A stretch of 35,428 nucleotides of DNA from Chrysomallon squamiferum (GCA_012295275.1 CM022668.1:10986863-11022290); one strand, 5' to 3'. Shown: positions 7,475 through 20,376, numbered from the stretch's first letter. The notes: generated by a model from the sequence alone, not told the origin. Numbers and translations: made by a program.

Positions 7475-9625
7475 TTTATTATTATTGTTTTATATAAATG
7501 TATGATACAACTTAGAGTTTTCTTATAGTGTATGTTACAACTTAATGTTTTCTTATAGTATATGTAACAACTTAGAACTGTGCTTTCTTATAGTGTGTGT
7601 AACAACTTAGAAAAGTTGTCTTTAAATGTATGTTACAAGTCAACTTAGAACAAAAGTTTCGTGTCGTATGTGCTAAAACACTGTTTTACTTATCGAGAAT
7701 GTTTATTTTTGTTATCTAAATGTATTATTATTATTATTGTCGTCGTTGTTGTTGTTTTCGTTGTTGACGTTATTATTAAAATGATGTGTATATGAAATAC
7801 ACTGGTAGTTGTCGGTTTTGATTTAATCAGATCTGGAAGACATTTATAATTAAAAGTGTTCACGTACTACAATGTCTAACCTCAGCGTTTCACAAAACAC
7901 CTGTTACAACTATCAAATTAATTTCATACTAAAACAGAGCAAACGTTTATATACACTGATTTTATTTTCCTCAAGTATGAATTGATTTAAAACATCAGTC
8001 ATTTAAACACGAAATTAATAACTTGAGCGGATATCTTACTATGTGCACAGTGTGTGTTAATATATATCGCAGTATGCAGATTGCTTTCTGCAGAGATAAT
8101 CAAATTATGTATATTGAAGTAAACAAGAGGCAGCTGCTAAATGATAATTGTTTTTATCAATATTTGTTTTCTGAACAGAATTTATTTCAGAAGACTAGTG
8201 CACAGTACAGTAAAAATATTTCAAAATAAATTTAAAACTATTCTCTTGTATACTTTAATAAAATGATGTTCTAAATGTATTAGCATCTATCAGAATATGT
8301 ATGCATATTAAAAACACATATATTATCTGAAGGAGACAAGTCGGGGTACGACATTGCAAGACAAGTACTGTTCTTCTATATCGTGTAACACAGACAAAGA
8401 GTAACTAAATATTCACCTGTTCTGTAACCGAAATCTGAGTGCATGTGCGTGTGTGTGGGTTGATGCACACAGGTGTTTAGATACATGTGTGTATATGTGA
8501 ATGTGTATATTAAAATATACACATATGTATGTATGTATGTGTGTGGAGGGGGTATATATGTATGTATATATCTGTGAGCATGTAATGTCCATCTGTCTAT
8601 GTATGCGTGCGTATGTTTATTTATCTGTGTTATTTTATAAGAATATGTATGTTCGTGTTTTTACTATGTGTGTAAATGAATGTATGTATATGAGTGTGTC
8701 TGTATCTATTTATTAGTTTATGTGTTTTATATATGTACATATCAATGTATCAGTATAAATATACACGTATGCACTAATACATGTGTATAAGTATGTATGT
8801 ATGTATGTATAGATGTATGTTTAAGAATATGTGCACGTATCTATTTGTCTGTATGTATGTGTGTACGTAGTTTCGTTATCAAACGTATTGTATCTTGTAA
8901 TTAAATCTGGTTACTACTCGTCTTGTATTGTGAGTGATTTCTCTCTTCTATGAAGTAAAATCAATGTTATAGATACTAAAAAAAGATAATCACAGCTGGA
9001 GTCCAATTACTTATAAAGATAAGCGTGCAGTTTAAACCCTACGTCAATGCACAGAGGCCAATATTCACTGGAAAATAATACTGCAAAATAGATATGTAGA
9101 TATTCGTAAATATTCAATATATTATTTATTGATTGATTGATCGATTTGTTTGTTCGCTTCATTGTTTGGTACTACAAGTGTAACTTCTAATATTATGCTA
9201 ACGATGATAAATAGATAAATAAGTAAATAAATAAATACATGCAAGTAAGTAAGTAAATTAATAAATAAATACATTTTTACTCACATTTATCATCACTTTT
9301 TGTTTGATTATTATTATTATTATTATTATATTAATATTATTATTATTACTGTTATTATTACTATTATTATTGTTTTTATTATTATTATTCTTATTATTGT
9401 TTTAGTAGTAGTAGTAGTAGTAGTATAGAAATCAGATATTCAATTTTGCTTCTATGTAGGGAGGTAGCAAATAAGGAGTTTATATTCCCCCCAGTCTCTC
9501 TGTGAACTGAACACATTACAGCAAAGTTTGTAACGAGTACAAATGTTAACACTTTACAGTACATTCATAAACACTACATTAGTTTCGTACTTTTGAATCG
9601 CTGATTCAATGGGTTCTGAGAAAAA
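7440..9625. repeat. Intergenic flank: AT tract, segmental-duplicate blocks, TGTA-rich region
   Basis: (AT)n at 7440-7470. About 7860-8110 is related to 11640-11900 and 27360-27600. About 8300-9060 is closely related to 26030-26720, including the ATCTGAGTGCATGTG start of a TGTA/TATG-rich stretch (8440-8880). (ATT)n/(AGT)n occur at 9309-9424, and 9425-9625 matches 26875-27040. No gene recognised. Confidence 0.7.
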
Positions 9626-9739
9626 GTGAGCGGCTTCTGCTGCTATGAATTACTATGCATGACAACAACTGACTCAATGTTCTTTTACTACACCAGTTTA
9701 TTCAGTTGTATTTCAGTCGCAGTTTGTCCGTACCTGGTC

Positions 9740-10530
9740 ATCTTGATGCAAATGAATTTACATTTAACCATTCTATCCTTCATTCATCCACAATTACATT
9801 TCTTTGTTTTTCCCTTCACCCACTACTACATTTGGCTCTGCTTCCATTCATTCACTGTTAAATTTCTCTATTCTTTCATTCATCTACTATTATATTTCTC
9901 TGTTCCTTCATTCATCCACTATTATATTTCACTTTTCTTCCATTGACTATTATGTTTCTCTGTTGTTTGATTCATCCACTATTATATATCTCTGTTCTTT
10001 CATTCATTCACTTACTAATATATTTCTCTAATTATTCATTTATCCACTATTACATTTCTGTGTACTTCCATTCGTTTATTATTACATTTCTCTGTTCGTG
10101 CGTACATTAACTATTACACTTTTCTATTCATTCATTCACTAATATATTTCTCTGTTCTTTCATTCATTCATCCACCTCTATTATATATTTCTGATTTGCT
10201 GATTCATCCACTATTATGTTTAACTCTTCTTACATGCATCACTATGTTATTCTCTTTCAACCACTAGTAAATGTGTATGTTCCTTCATTCACTATTCTAT
10301 TTCTCTGTTGCATCCATCAACTGTTATATCTTACATTCATCGACTATTATATTATTCTGTTCTTCCATCCATCAACTATTACTTTTTACTGTTCTTTCCT
10401 TCATCCACTATTACATTATCCTGTTCTTCCATGCAATCACTATTACATTTCTCTGCCCTTTCGCTCATTCCATATTATATTTTGTGTTCCTTTATCTATC
10501 CACTTTTATATTATTCTCTAATTGTTTTCG
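9740..10530. repeat. Degenerate 30-odd-bp minisatellite
   Basis: About two dozen imperfect copies of a unit near TCATCCACTATTATATTTCT followed by CTGTTCTTTCAT. Several plus-strand open frames of 70-100 codons, rich in F, H, I, L, S and Y, come from this repeat in different frames and are not genes. The block is absent from the related flank at 26-27 kb. Confidence 0.85.
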
Positions 10531-10827
10531 TTATCTATACGTAAAAACATAACGTCATTATCGATATTCATGACGTAATAAAAATGTTATACCGAGAATC
10601 CATACTTGAATTTAAATAAGTGTTATTTGCTTCAGAATTAATTTGTATTCTATCTTGTATCTATGTTCTTCTCTGTTCATGTATTTATTTACTGAAAATT
10701 ATAATTCGAAATATATGCTGTAATAGAAAAAAAACAAAACAACAACAACAACAACAAACATTTAATTTATCAGTTGGATTTTAGTGGTTAATTTTATTCT
10801 TTCATGGAACAGGACAGAAAACAAGTA

Positions 10828-10874
<47 letters not shown>

Positions 10875-11420
10875 TGATCACAATACAAATAACAATAACC
10901 AACAAAAAGTGATGATAAAATGCATGAGTAAAAGTGCATTTATTTGTTCATTTACTTACTTATTACTTACTCCATTTATTCATTTATTTTCAGACAGGTG
11001 TATTCATTTTGGTTTCATAATTAATTAACTAATTAATTAATTAATGCAAATATTCACTTTGAAGTTATGATTATGAACAAATACTGATAGACTTAATTTA
11101 ACAGATGATGGTTGCTTAAAACTGTGCATATTTTGTATTTCTTTTTCCTTTCCAGGAAAAGGAAACTATTTTCAACTGATCGTTATGATAATCTGAAATA
11201 AATAGAGTAAATATGTCAGAATAAAAATAATAAATCCATCAGTAATAATCCTGTGCCAACTTTTACCGAAAGTAGAAGAAACAAAAAATATATAAATAAC
11301 AGTTAAGGTCAATCTAAACGGATCATTATAAAATAGCAAGATTAACAACTACAACAACAACAACAATAATGCCAGCATTCTTCTATGTTCAACACTAACA
11401 CGCATACAAGGACACTGGTC

Positions 11421-11458
<38 letters not shown>

Positions 11459-12937
11459 CTATATATATCAGTTAATTTTTTTAAATAAAAGTTTTTGATC
11501 TCAGAATAAAATTTTCAAATTTAAATGCGAAAATTCTCTATATACTAAAATCTAAACCTAACTTGAACCCTAACCCTATTTCTATCCTATCAAAATAAAT
11601 TTAGAAAACTATATTCAACTTATGAAACTGTTAATGATTCGAATAACAGTTCAGAAAGCATCTGTTACAACTAACAAATTAAGTCGATATCAAAATAGAA
11701 CAAACGTTTATATACGCTGATTTCATTTGCTTCAAGTTCCGTTTGATTTTAAACTTCTGTCATGAAAAGACGGAATAAATAGAATCATCAGCGTGTGTTA
11801 ACAGATATCACCCTATGCAGATTGCTTTCCACAGAGATAATAGAATTAAGCACGTATTGTATTCACATAAACAACAGGCAGTTGCTAACGTTAACTGATT
11901 TCATTAAATTTCATTTTCTGATCAGACACCATTTTTAAAGAAGATTGTATATTAATCATTTCAAAATTTTGAAACCTTCTGTATTGTATATTCTAATAAC
12001 AGTTCAGAATTTACTAACAACTATCAGTCATTCTATTTATATCAAAATACCTAGAATGTCTGGAAGTGACAGGATGGAAGACGAAATTGTAACAAGAAAT
12101 GTTCTCCTTTGTCATATGTCACAGAGTAAAGCTAATTAAATATTCATCTGACCTTTAAACATTGTATGTATATATTTATCAGTGTGTGTGTATACATGGG
12201 TGATATGTGTTTTTGTATGTAGATGTCTATACCTGTATGTATATATTTATGTGTGTATATATTTATCTATGCATATGTATACATATATGTATTTATGTAT
12301 GTGTATGTATGTATGAATGTACGATATTTTCTATGCATATATGAATGAACGTGCATCTATATGTAAGTATTTTGTGTGTGTGTGTGTGTGTGTTTGTGTT
12401 TGTGTATGTGTGTGTGCTCGCATGATTGTACATCTGTTGAAGCATGTTTGTGTGTGTTTGTGTGTGTGTGTTGTGTGTGTGTGTGTGTGTGTGCTCACAT
12501 GATTGTACATCTGTTGAAGCATGTTTCTGTGTATTTATACAGATGTATTCTAGGACTAGACTTTTCTCTTTCTTGAGTACGTCTGATTAGACTCCGCACG
12601 TAGGCGACGTTCGAGGACAAGGTGTGGCACTCACTCGCTCGCACGAATGACGTCATTACCGTTCGGCCGTCATGTCAACCTTAGCTGTATATTTAGGTAT
12701 GAATGCTTAGGTATATAGGAGTGGGGGTGAGTGTGTGTTATTGTGTGTATAGGTATGTCTGTCTGTCTGTATGTGTATATATATATATATACACACACGC
12801 ACAAACACACTTATGTTTGTATATTTGTATAACTATATATATACGTAAGTAGGTTGGAGGTAAGTATGTATATATTTATGAGCATATCTGTATGTTTATG
12901 TGTGCAGACGTAGATGCGTGTATGTATATGTTTATAT
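10531..12937. repeat. Intergenic: microsatellites and a duplicated block
   Basis: (AAT)n at 10827-10872 (source of a poly-Asn frame), (CA)n at 11425-11457, and GT-rich tracts at 12374-12420 and 12450-12492. About 11540-12000 is related to 27230-27660, including CCCTAACCCT-type sequence near 11567. A more GC-rich patch at 12575-12680 has no assignment. No gene seen. Confidence 0.7.
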
Positions 12938-12938
12938 A

Positions 12939-14044
12939 CTCTAACCAAAAAGTAACGCAAAAGTAGATTTTACTGACATTGGAAATATCTATCTAATGGA
13001 TCAACAGAAAGCAGCAGAATGTTCACATTTTACACACACTTTCGCAATTCATTAATATTGATGGTATTACATTGAAAAGGTTAAAGTTCAAGGTTATAAC
13101 AGTATAATATCAATACCTTGTGTGCCCACCATGGGAGTCCAGAACTGCCTGACATCTCCTTCCCATGGCAGTAATAACATTACAAATTACACCTTGTTGT
13201 GGAATGGTGGTCCACTCTGTCTGAAGGAATACTGCCATCTCAGCACGATTCTCTGGCTGTGGTTGATGCTGCCTCAGTCGTCTATCCAGCTCCTCCCATA
13301 GCTGCTCAATAGTGTTTAAATCTGGACATTTAGAGGGCCAGGGCAGGACCAGTATGTTATTGTTGTGTAGGTACGCTGTTGTGAGTCTGGCTGTATGTGG
13401 TCTCACATTGTCGTGCTGGAGTACAGCCTTCCATTATTCATAATTGTAGCTACATGTTGCTGTAAAATTTCATCTCGGTATTTTTGTGCCGTTAAGTTTC
13501 CTTGGATGTGAACCAGGTTGGTCCTGCCAGTGTATGAGATTGCTGACCACACCATCACATTACCACCGCCAAAGCTGTCCGCTTCCTGTATGCTGAAGCA
13601 GTAGAGGTTGCCGTGGTGGTTCTTTCCTGTAGATGAAGTTCCCGTCTGTAGCGGTCATGGGCCCTGGTGGTTACACGTGGTCTAACTGATCTGGGACGGT
13701 CACCTGTTGTTTGGTGTTGCTGGAACTGATACCTCAATCTCAAGATGGTGCCTGGGGATGCAGGAAACACCTGGGCTGCGGCCGAGAAGGATTCGCCAGA
13801 TTGTAAACGGCCGATGGCGTTGTTTCGTTGCAGTTCACTCAGTCGTGGCATTTGTTAGATGTTGGGTCAGAACAAAAATAACGAACAGAAGTATTCGAAA
13901 CCCTTGCATTTTTATAACTCTCGTATTCAAGTTTCATGTGCCGTACGTGCACATGCACTGGTAACGTGGTTTCCATGAGGGGACGTTTTGGCTAATAAAC
14001 ACAATCATAGCCTTTGTTTTGTGTTACCTGCTTTTTGGCGTCTG
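12939..14044 (-). mobile_element. Tc1-like DNA transposon, internally deleted
   Basis: Remnant transposase on the minus strand between short imperfect terminal inverted repeats: left CCAAAAAGTAACGCAAAA from 12945, right (minus strand) CCAAAAAGCAGGTAACACAAAA from 14038. Both ends are preceded by TA at the same distance, as expected for Tc1/mariner target duplication. The present length of about 1.1 kb is short for the class. The exact ends are inferred from the aligned inverted repeats. Confidence 0.75.
13110..13851 (-). pseudogene. Tc1-like transposase remnant
   Basis: Translation starts at ATG 13851 with M-P-R-L-S-E-L-Q-R, an N-terminal helix-turn-helix typical of the Tc1 family, followed by a second DNA-binding half ending in T-A-T-S-T-A-S. 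Sequence then jumps, with a frame change, to F-G-G-G-N-V-M-V-W (about 13555-13590). The middle, including the first catalytic aspartate block normally seen as D-E-S-R-F, is missing. A second frame change near 13420 precedes L-Q-H-D-N-V-R-P-H-T (second aspartate), and the C-terminal part keeps C-P-D-L-N-T-I-E-Q-L-W (third acidic residue) and the G-G-H-T-R-Y end. The enzyme cannot be active. Confidence 0.9.
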
Positions 14045-15064
<1,020 letters not shown>

Positions 15065-15334
15065 ATGTTTCTCGTAGTTAGTTCTGGAAGTGGTAATATG
15101 CTAGTACAGCATCACAACTGTCTTAAATTTTACATAATTGCGGTGCAGAATACAGTAGTAGACACTGTCACCTGGATGTCACATTACCGTTACATATCGC
15201 CAGTACTGAAGAAACCCCACTGGTTGCCTGTCTACTGCGGGATAAAGGACACACTCATGATCGATAGGATCGTTGCCTTCCCATATGCTAAACCCCAAGA
15301 CACTCAGGTTGGAAAGCTGGGAATCCCTACATAA
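15065..15334 (+). pseudogene. CR1/L2-like non-LTR retrotransposon reverse-transcriptase tail (copy 1)
   Basis: The plus-strand frame contains V-Q-N-T then S-P-V-L-K-K-P-H-W-L-P-V, the motif found just after the catalytic region in CR1/L2-type reverse transcriptases (usual form near T-P-V-L-K-x-L-H-W-L-P-V). No catalytic F-A-D-D is present; only this fragment remains. A second copy is at 28909-29202 within the same duplicated flank, so the insertion predates the duplication. Confidence 0.65.
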
Positions 15335-15761
15335 GAATTTATTTTTAATCAGAAATGCAGCTGGTTTTTGGAGGGCAGTTAATAACAAATTATTTTTGGC
15401 CACACGATTACTTTTATTAAAGCAGACACTTTTGCAAAAATGTTTTAAAGCATGCTAATAGCAAGGAAATAATGATAATATGTTTTATAGACATCTTATC
15501 TGAAACAAACCTGCACATAAGCACAGATATACTCATAATGTTTCAATATTTGAAAGATGGAATTTGGTGCTTCCTTTAATTTGATGATTATGCTGGACAA
15601 ATCTAAATGAAACTTATTAGAATAACAGATTAAAACTATTTTAAAGAATTCTAATAGACATAAAATTACTGTGATATTCTTGTAAATCTTATGTTTGAAA
15701 CAAAACAGCTCTATGCGTTTCCATTTATACTGTCATTGGATAGAAAACCCTGGTGTGAAAG
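15335..15761. other. Flank up to the assembly gap
   Basis: AT-rich sequence loosely related to 29203-29640. No gene seen. Confidence 0.5.
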
Positions 15762-15961
15762 NNNNNNNNNNNNNNNNNNNNNNNNNNNNNNNNNNNNNNN
15801 NNNNNNNNNNNNNNNNNNNNNNNNNNNNNNNNNNNNNNNNNNNNNNNNNNNNNNNNNNNNNNNNNNNNNNNNNNNNNNNNNNNNNNNNNNNNNNNNNNNN
15901 NNNNNNNNNNNNNNNNNNNNNNNNNNNNNNNNNNNNNNNNNNNNNNNNNNNNNNNNNNNNN
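15762..15961. other. Assembly gap (200 N)
   Basis: Run of N of exactly 200 bases, probably a placeholder length. It lies at the left edge of the 500-bp satellite, so the true array may be longer. Confidence 0.99.
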
Positions 15962-16766
15962 TCTATCAATTGACACAAAAAAATTATTTTTATTTACTGA
16001 TTTTTTAATTATAACAACAATAAGCAAAGTAGACAGGATAGAGTAAATAAATAAGCAAACAATAGAGAACCACTTTAAAACTTTAAAAGAATCGAAGACT
16101 TAGTGAGTACGTCTCACCTATGGGACTTCACTCTAATATATGTTAGTGAACACATATCACTAAAGAGAGATAAGTCTAATCGACATAATTTTTACTTCGC
16201 TTAGTGAGTACATCTGACGTAAGGGTCCTAACTCTAATCGATATGATATTTTCTTTCCTTGGTTTACATATATACAGACAGATAGACGCACCACGACACA
16301 CACACTTACACAGAGAAAAACCTCTGGTACTGAATGATTATACAATTGTAAAAGAAACAAAATTCAATTAATTGAAAATTGCCAGAAAATTTAAAAACAA
16401 ATACATTTCAGAATATTAATAAATACAAAAAGAAATAATAAATACTGATATTAAAAAACCGATTCTATCAATTGACACAAAAAATTATTATTTTTTACTG
16501 ATTTTTTAATTATAACAACAATAAGCAAAGTAGACAGGAGACACAAGAAATAAGTAAGAAAACAAATAAAGAACGACTTTGAAAGTTTAAAACGATCGAA
16601 GACTTAGTGAGTACATCTCACCTATGGAACCTCACTCTAATATGTGTTAGTGAACACATATCACTAAAGGGAGATAAGTCTAATCGACATAATTTTTACT
16701 TCGCTTAGTGAGTACATCTCACGTAAGGGACCTAACTCTAATCGATATGATTTTTTTCTTTCCTTT

Positions 16767-16809
<43 letters not shown>

Positions 16810-18951
16810 CAGAAAGACACACACACACACACACACACACAGAGAAAAACCTCTGGTACTGAATGATTATACAATTGTAAAAGAATCAAATTTCAATTAA
16901 TTAAAAATTGACAGAAAATTTCAAAACAAATAAATTTCAAAATATTAATAAATACAAAAAGAAATAATAAATACTGATATTAAAAAATCGATTCTATCAA
17001 ATGACATAACAAATTATTTTTATTTACTGATTTTTGAATTATAACAACAATAAGCAAATTAGGCAGGATAGAATAAACAAGTAACTATACAAATAAAGAA
17101 CGACTTTGAAAGTTTAAAACGATCGAAGGGTTAGTGAGTACGTCTCACCTATGAGACCTCACTCTAAAATATATTTGTGAACACATATCACTAAAGGGAG
17201 ATTAAGTCTAATCGACATAATTTTTACTTCGCTTAGTGAGTACATCTCACATAAGGGACCTAACTCTAATCGATATGATTTTTTCTTTCCTTGGTTTACA
17301 TATATACAGACAGACAGACGAACCACGACACACACACTTACACAGAGAAAAACCTCTGGTACTGAATGATTATACAATTGTAAAAGAAACAAAATTCAAT
17401 TAATTGAAAATTGCCAGAAAATTTAAAAACAAATACATTTCAGAATATTAATAAATACAAAAAGAAATAATAAATACTGATATTAAAAAACCGATTCTAT
17501 CAATTCACACAAAAAACTATTATGTTTTACTGATTTTTTTATTAAAACAACAATAAGCAAAGTAGACAGGATACACAAGAAATAAGTAAGAAAACAAATA
17601 AAGAACGACTTTGAAAGTTTAAAACGATCTAAGGCTTAGTTAGTACATCTCACGTAAGGGACCTAACTCTAATCGATATGAATTTTTCTTTGCTTTGTTG
17701 ATATATATACAGACAGACAGACACACCCACACACACACACTTACACAGAGAAAAACCTCTGGTACTGAATGATTATACAATTGTAAAAGAATCAAAATTC
17801 AATTAATTAAAAATTGACAGAAAATTTAAAAACAAATAAATTTCAGAATATTAATAAATACAAAAAGAAATAATAAATACTGATATTAAAAAACCGATTC
17901 TATCAAATGACACAAACAATTATTTTATTTACTGATTTTTTAATTATAACAACAATAAGCAAAGTAGACAGGATAGAGTAAATAAATAAGCAAACAATAA
18001 AGAACCACTTTAAAACTTTAAAATAATCGAAGACTTAGTGAGTACGTCTCACCTATAGGACTTCACTCTAATATATGTTAGTGAACACATATCACTAAAG
18101 GGAGATAAGTCTAATCGACATCATTTTTACTTCGCTTAGTGATTACATCTCACGTAAGGGACCTAACTCTAATCGATATGATTTATTTCTTTGCTTTGTT
18201 TATATATATACAGACAGAAAGACACGCGCACACACAAACACTTACACAGAGAAAAACCTCTGGTACTGAATCATTATACAATTGTAAAAGGATCAAAATT
18301 CAATTAATTAAATATAGCCAGAAAATTTAAAAACAAATACATTTCAGAATATTAATAAATACAAAAAGAAATAATAAATACTGATATTGAAAAATCGATT
18401 CTATCAAATGACACAAAACATTATTATATTTACTGATTTTTTAATTATAACAACAATAAGCAAAGTAGACAGAATAGAGTAAATAAATAAGCGAACAATA
18501 AAGAACAACTTTCAAAGTTTAAAACGATCGAAGGCTTAATGAGTACATCTCATGTAAGGGGCCTAACTCTAATCGATATGATTTTTTCTTTGCTTTGTTT
18601 ATATATATACAGACAGACAGACAGACACACCCCGACACACACACTTACACAGAGAAAAACCTCTGGTACTGAATGATTATACAATTGTAAAAGAAACAAA
18701 ATTCAATTAATTAAAAATTGCCAGAAAATTTAAAAACAAATAAATTTCAGAATATTAATAAATAGAAAAAGAAATAATAAATACTGATATTAAAAAGCCG
18801 ATTCTATCAAATGACACAAAATATTATTTTATTTACTGATTTTTTAATTATAACAACAATAAGCAAAGTAGACAGGATAGAGTAAATAAATACGCAAACT
18901 GTAATCGATATGATTTTTTCTTTGCTTTGTTTATATACATACAGACAGACA

Positions 18952-19014
<63 letters not shown>

Positions 19015-19060
19015 ACACAGAGAAAAACCTCTGGTACTGAATGCATATACAATTGTAAAA
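15962..19060. repeat. Satellite array, unit about 400-530 bp, seven copies
   Basis: Copies start with TCTATCAA at about 15962, 16463, 16995, 17493, 17897, 18397 and 18802, giving spacings of 501, 532, 498, 404, 500 and 405, and a final partial copy. Each unit has a CTTAGTGAGTACATCTCAC block, CTCTAATCGATATGAT, a variable (TA)n/(AC)n tract, and CCTCTGGTACTGAATG. Short units lack a roughly 95-bp segment that repeats the CTTAGTGAGTAC block. The last copy has an expanded (AC)n at 18953-19012. Minus-strand frames with M-F-L-L-Q-L-Y recur from copy to copy and are not genes. Confidence 0.95.
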
Positions 19061-19121
19061 GAACAGCAGCAGTTATATACGTTCAAGACGACGCCATTTA
19101 AACAGTCCTTGTTTCATACAT
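19061..19121 (-). pseudogene. Gene B: truncated EGF-like exon relic
   Basis: Acceptor TTCAG|AT at 19123-19122 followed by the start of an EGF-like exon, but the first expected cysteine codon is TGA (19116-19114). Homology runs to about 19061, then changes abruptly into the 500-bp satellite, so the second half of the exon and its donor are gone. Confidence 0.7.
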
Positions 19122-19407
19122 CTGAATTTAATTAATAAACAATAAAATAAAATTAAATTAAATTAAATTAAATTAAATTAAATTAAAACAAATAAATAAA
19201 TAAATGAATAAATAAATAAATATATAACGAAACAAATAAATAAATAAAACTGTAAAGCTTTGATGAATATTTTAGCATAAATATACATACGTGTATACAT
19301 ACATAGATTCATACATACATGCATACATGGATACATACATATATTATGATGTTTCTTGTTTCTCGGTTTGTTTGCTTTCTACGATTTTTCTAATTTATAG
19401 TACTTTC
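19122..19407 (-). repeat. Gene B: (AAATT)n/(AAAT)n tract
   Basis: (AAATT)n at about 19150-19187 and (AAAT)n at 19192-19247, then a TACA-rich stretch. Nothing else recognised. Confidence 0.7.
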
Positions 19408-19506
19408 TTAGCTCACATTTATCCCCGTAGTATTCTTGTTTGCACGTACATGTGCAAGATATCGTATTCAACACACCGCCATTTTGGCAGACTAGACTGC
19501 AATCAT
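19408..19506 (-). pseudogene. Gene B: homologue of gene A EGF-like exon 8, donor lost
   Basis: 99 nt, open frame, acceptor CAG at 19509-19507. The protein is very close to gene A exon 8, but the extra cysteine is replaced by tyrosine. The donor position reads CTAA|GAAAGT instead of CTAA|GTAAGT. A GT four bases on would shift the frame. Confidence 0.75.
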
Positions 19507-19926
19507 CTGTAAGAATAGAATTGAATCAATTTTTATTTATGATTCATACAGCATCAGATATCTACGAAAACTAAAAAAATGTTTATTAATAAGATTAATA
19601 ACTGAAAGATTGTCACTGAAGTTAAACAACAAAAGTCTACTTCTGAAAAATACATGAGTGTTGCTATCATCGTTCTGTAGTGAAGTTAGGGCTTAGGGTC
19701 CAATCCAAAACATGATACATGGCTAAAACCAGAGTGAAATAAAAACAGAATTAACTGGTAATCTGTCACGATGACAGCGAACATGAAATAAACTTTAGTT
19801 TCAGATAAATATTCTAAATAAGAGAGACACAATACAAATTAATAAATAAATAAAACTAAAAAGGCATAAATCACTGTAATAGATGTGAGAATATAGCCGT
19901 ATTATGACATGAATTAAAATACTTAC
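19507..19926 (-). other. Gene B intron, duplicate of the gene A intron 501-840
   Basis: Closely related to 501-840 up to about 19830, then to 1283-1353. The segment matching about 840-1200, including gene A exon 7, is missing, so gene B has a deletion here relative to gene A (or gene A an insertion). Confidence 0.7.
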
Positions 19927-20019
19927 TACAGAAATCTCCTTTTCAGTTGTTCAAACAAGAACAGTTACAGTTATCTGAGTTTAACACTCCGCCATTTAAA
20001 CAACCCTTGATGCATACAT
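19927..20019 (-). pseudogene. Gene B: EGF-like exon with a nonsense codon
   Basis: 93-nt exon with intact acceptor (TGCAG|AT) and donor (TGTA|GTAAGT) but TGA at 19945-19943 where the family has the conserved tryptophan codon TGG. The other cysteines are kept. Skipping this exon would preserve frame because it is phase 1/1. Confidence 0.8.
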
Positions 20020-20129
20020 CTGCATTTAAATAATATATAAATAAATAAATAAATAAAACTGAAAAGGCATAAGTTATAGTAACTGACGTGAGAATAAAGC
20101 CGTATTATGATATGAATTAATATACTTAC
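20020..20129 (-). other. Gene B short intron
   Basis: AT-rich with (AAAT)n at 20036-20057; the remainder duplicates 19855-19926 and 1283-1353. Confidence 0.6.
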
Positions 20130-20222
20130 TACAGAAATCTCCTTCCCAGTTGTTCAAACAAGAACAGGTACAGTTATCTGAGTTGAACACATCGCCATTT
20201 AAACAGTCCCCGTTGCATACAT
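20130..20222 (-). CDS. Gene B: EGF-like exon, intact
   Basis: 93-nt exon, phase 1/1, acceptor TTCAG|AT, donor TGTA|GTAAGT. All six cysteines and W-E-G-D-F-C are kept. It is closest to gene A exons 5 and 6. The exon itself is sound although neighbouring exons are broken. Confidence 0.7.
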
Positions 20223-20285
20223 CTGAATTTAAATAATAAATAAATAAATAAATATATAAATAAATAAATAAATAAATAAACGTAC
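20223..20285 (-). repeat. Gene B very short intron of (AAAT)n
   Basis: Only about 60 bases, almost all (AAAT)n, between the 20130 and 20286 exons, unusually short compared with the other introns here. Confidence 0.6.
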
Positions 20286-20376
20286 GAAAGGCAATTCCTT
20301 CCCACCTTCAATACAAGAATAAATACAGTCCTGCATACTAGAATTGCACCGTTTTTAGACGGAAATCCACACGTAC
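20286..20376 (-). pseudogene. Gene B: frameshifted EGF-like exon
   Basis: Acceptor ATCAG|GT and a candidate donor C|GTACG are both visible, as in gene A exon 1, but the exon is 91 nt instead of 93. The start T-C-G-F-P is followed by lost cysteines, and a frame change in the middle destroys the rest. It is a degraded duplicate of the first EGF-like exon. Confidence 0.75.

Noticed and set aside
8023-8229. 68-codon plus-strand frame
   Set aside because: Related blocks at 11.8 and 27.5 kb have stops and indels in this frame, so it is not under coding constraint.
9626-10552. Several plus-strand frames of 75-106 codons
   Set aside because: All fall in or beside the degenerate minisatellite, overlap each other in different frames, and show no domain or splice structure.
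10804-11028. Poly-Asn frame
   Set aside because: Comes from an (AAT)n microsatellite with no conserved flanks.
12575-12680. GC-richer patch, considered as a tRNA-like SINE head
   Set aside because: I could not find convincing A and B box promoter motifs in the right spacing or a tRNA fold.
16160-17392. Repeated minus-strand frames of 66-77 codons in the 500-bp satellite
   Set aside because: They recur because the satellite recurs, contain a CA-repeat-derived Cys-Val stretch, and are interrupted in other copies.
20286-20376. Considered as an intact EGF-like exon using candidate splice sites
   Set aside because: Length is 91 nt, the frame breaks in the middle, and several cysteines are gone.
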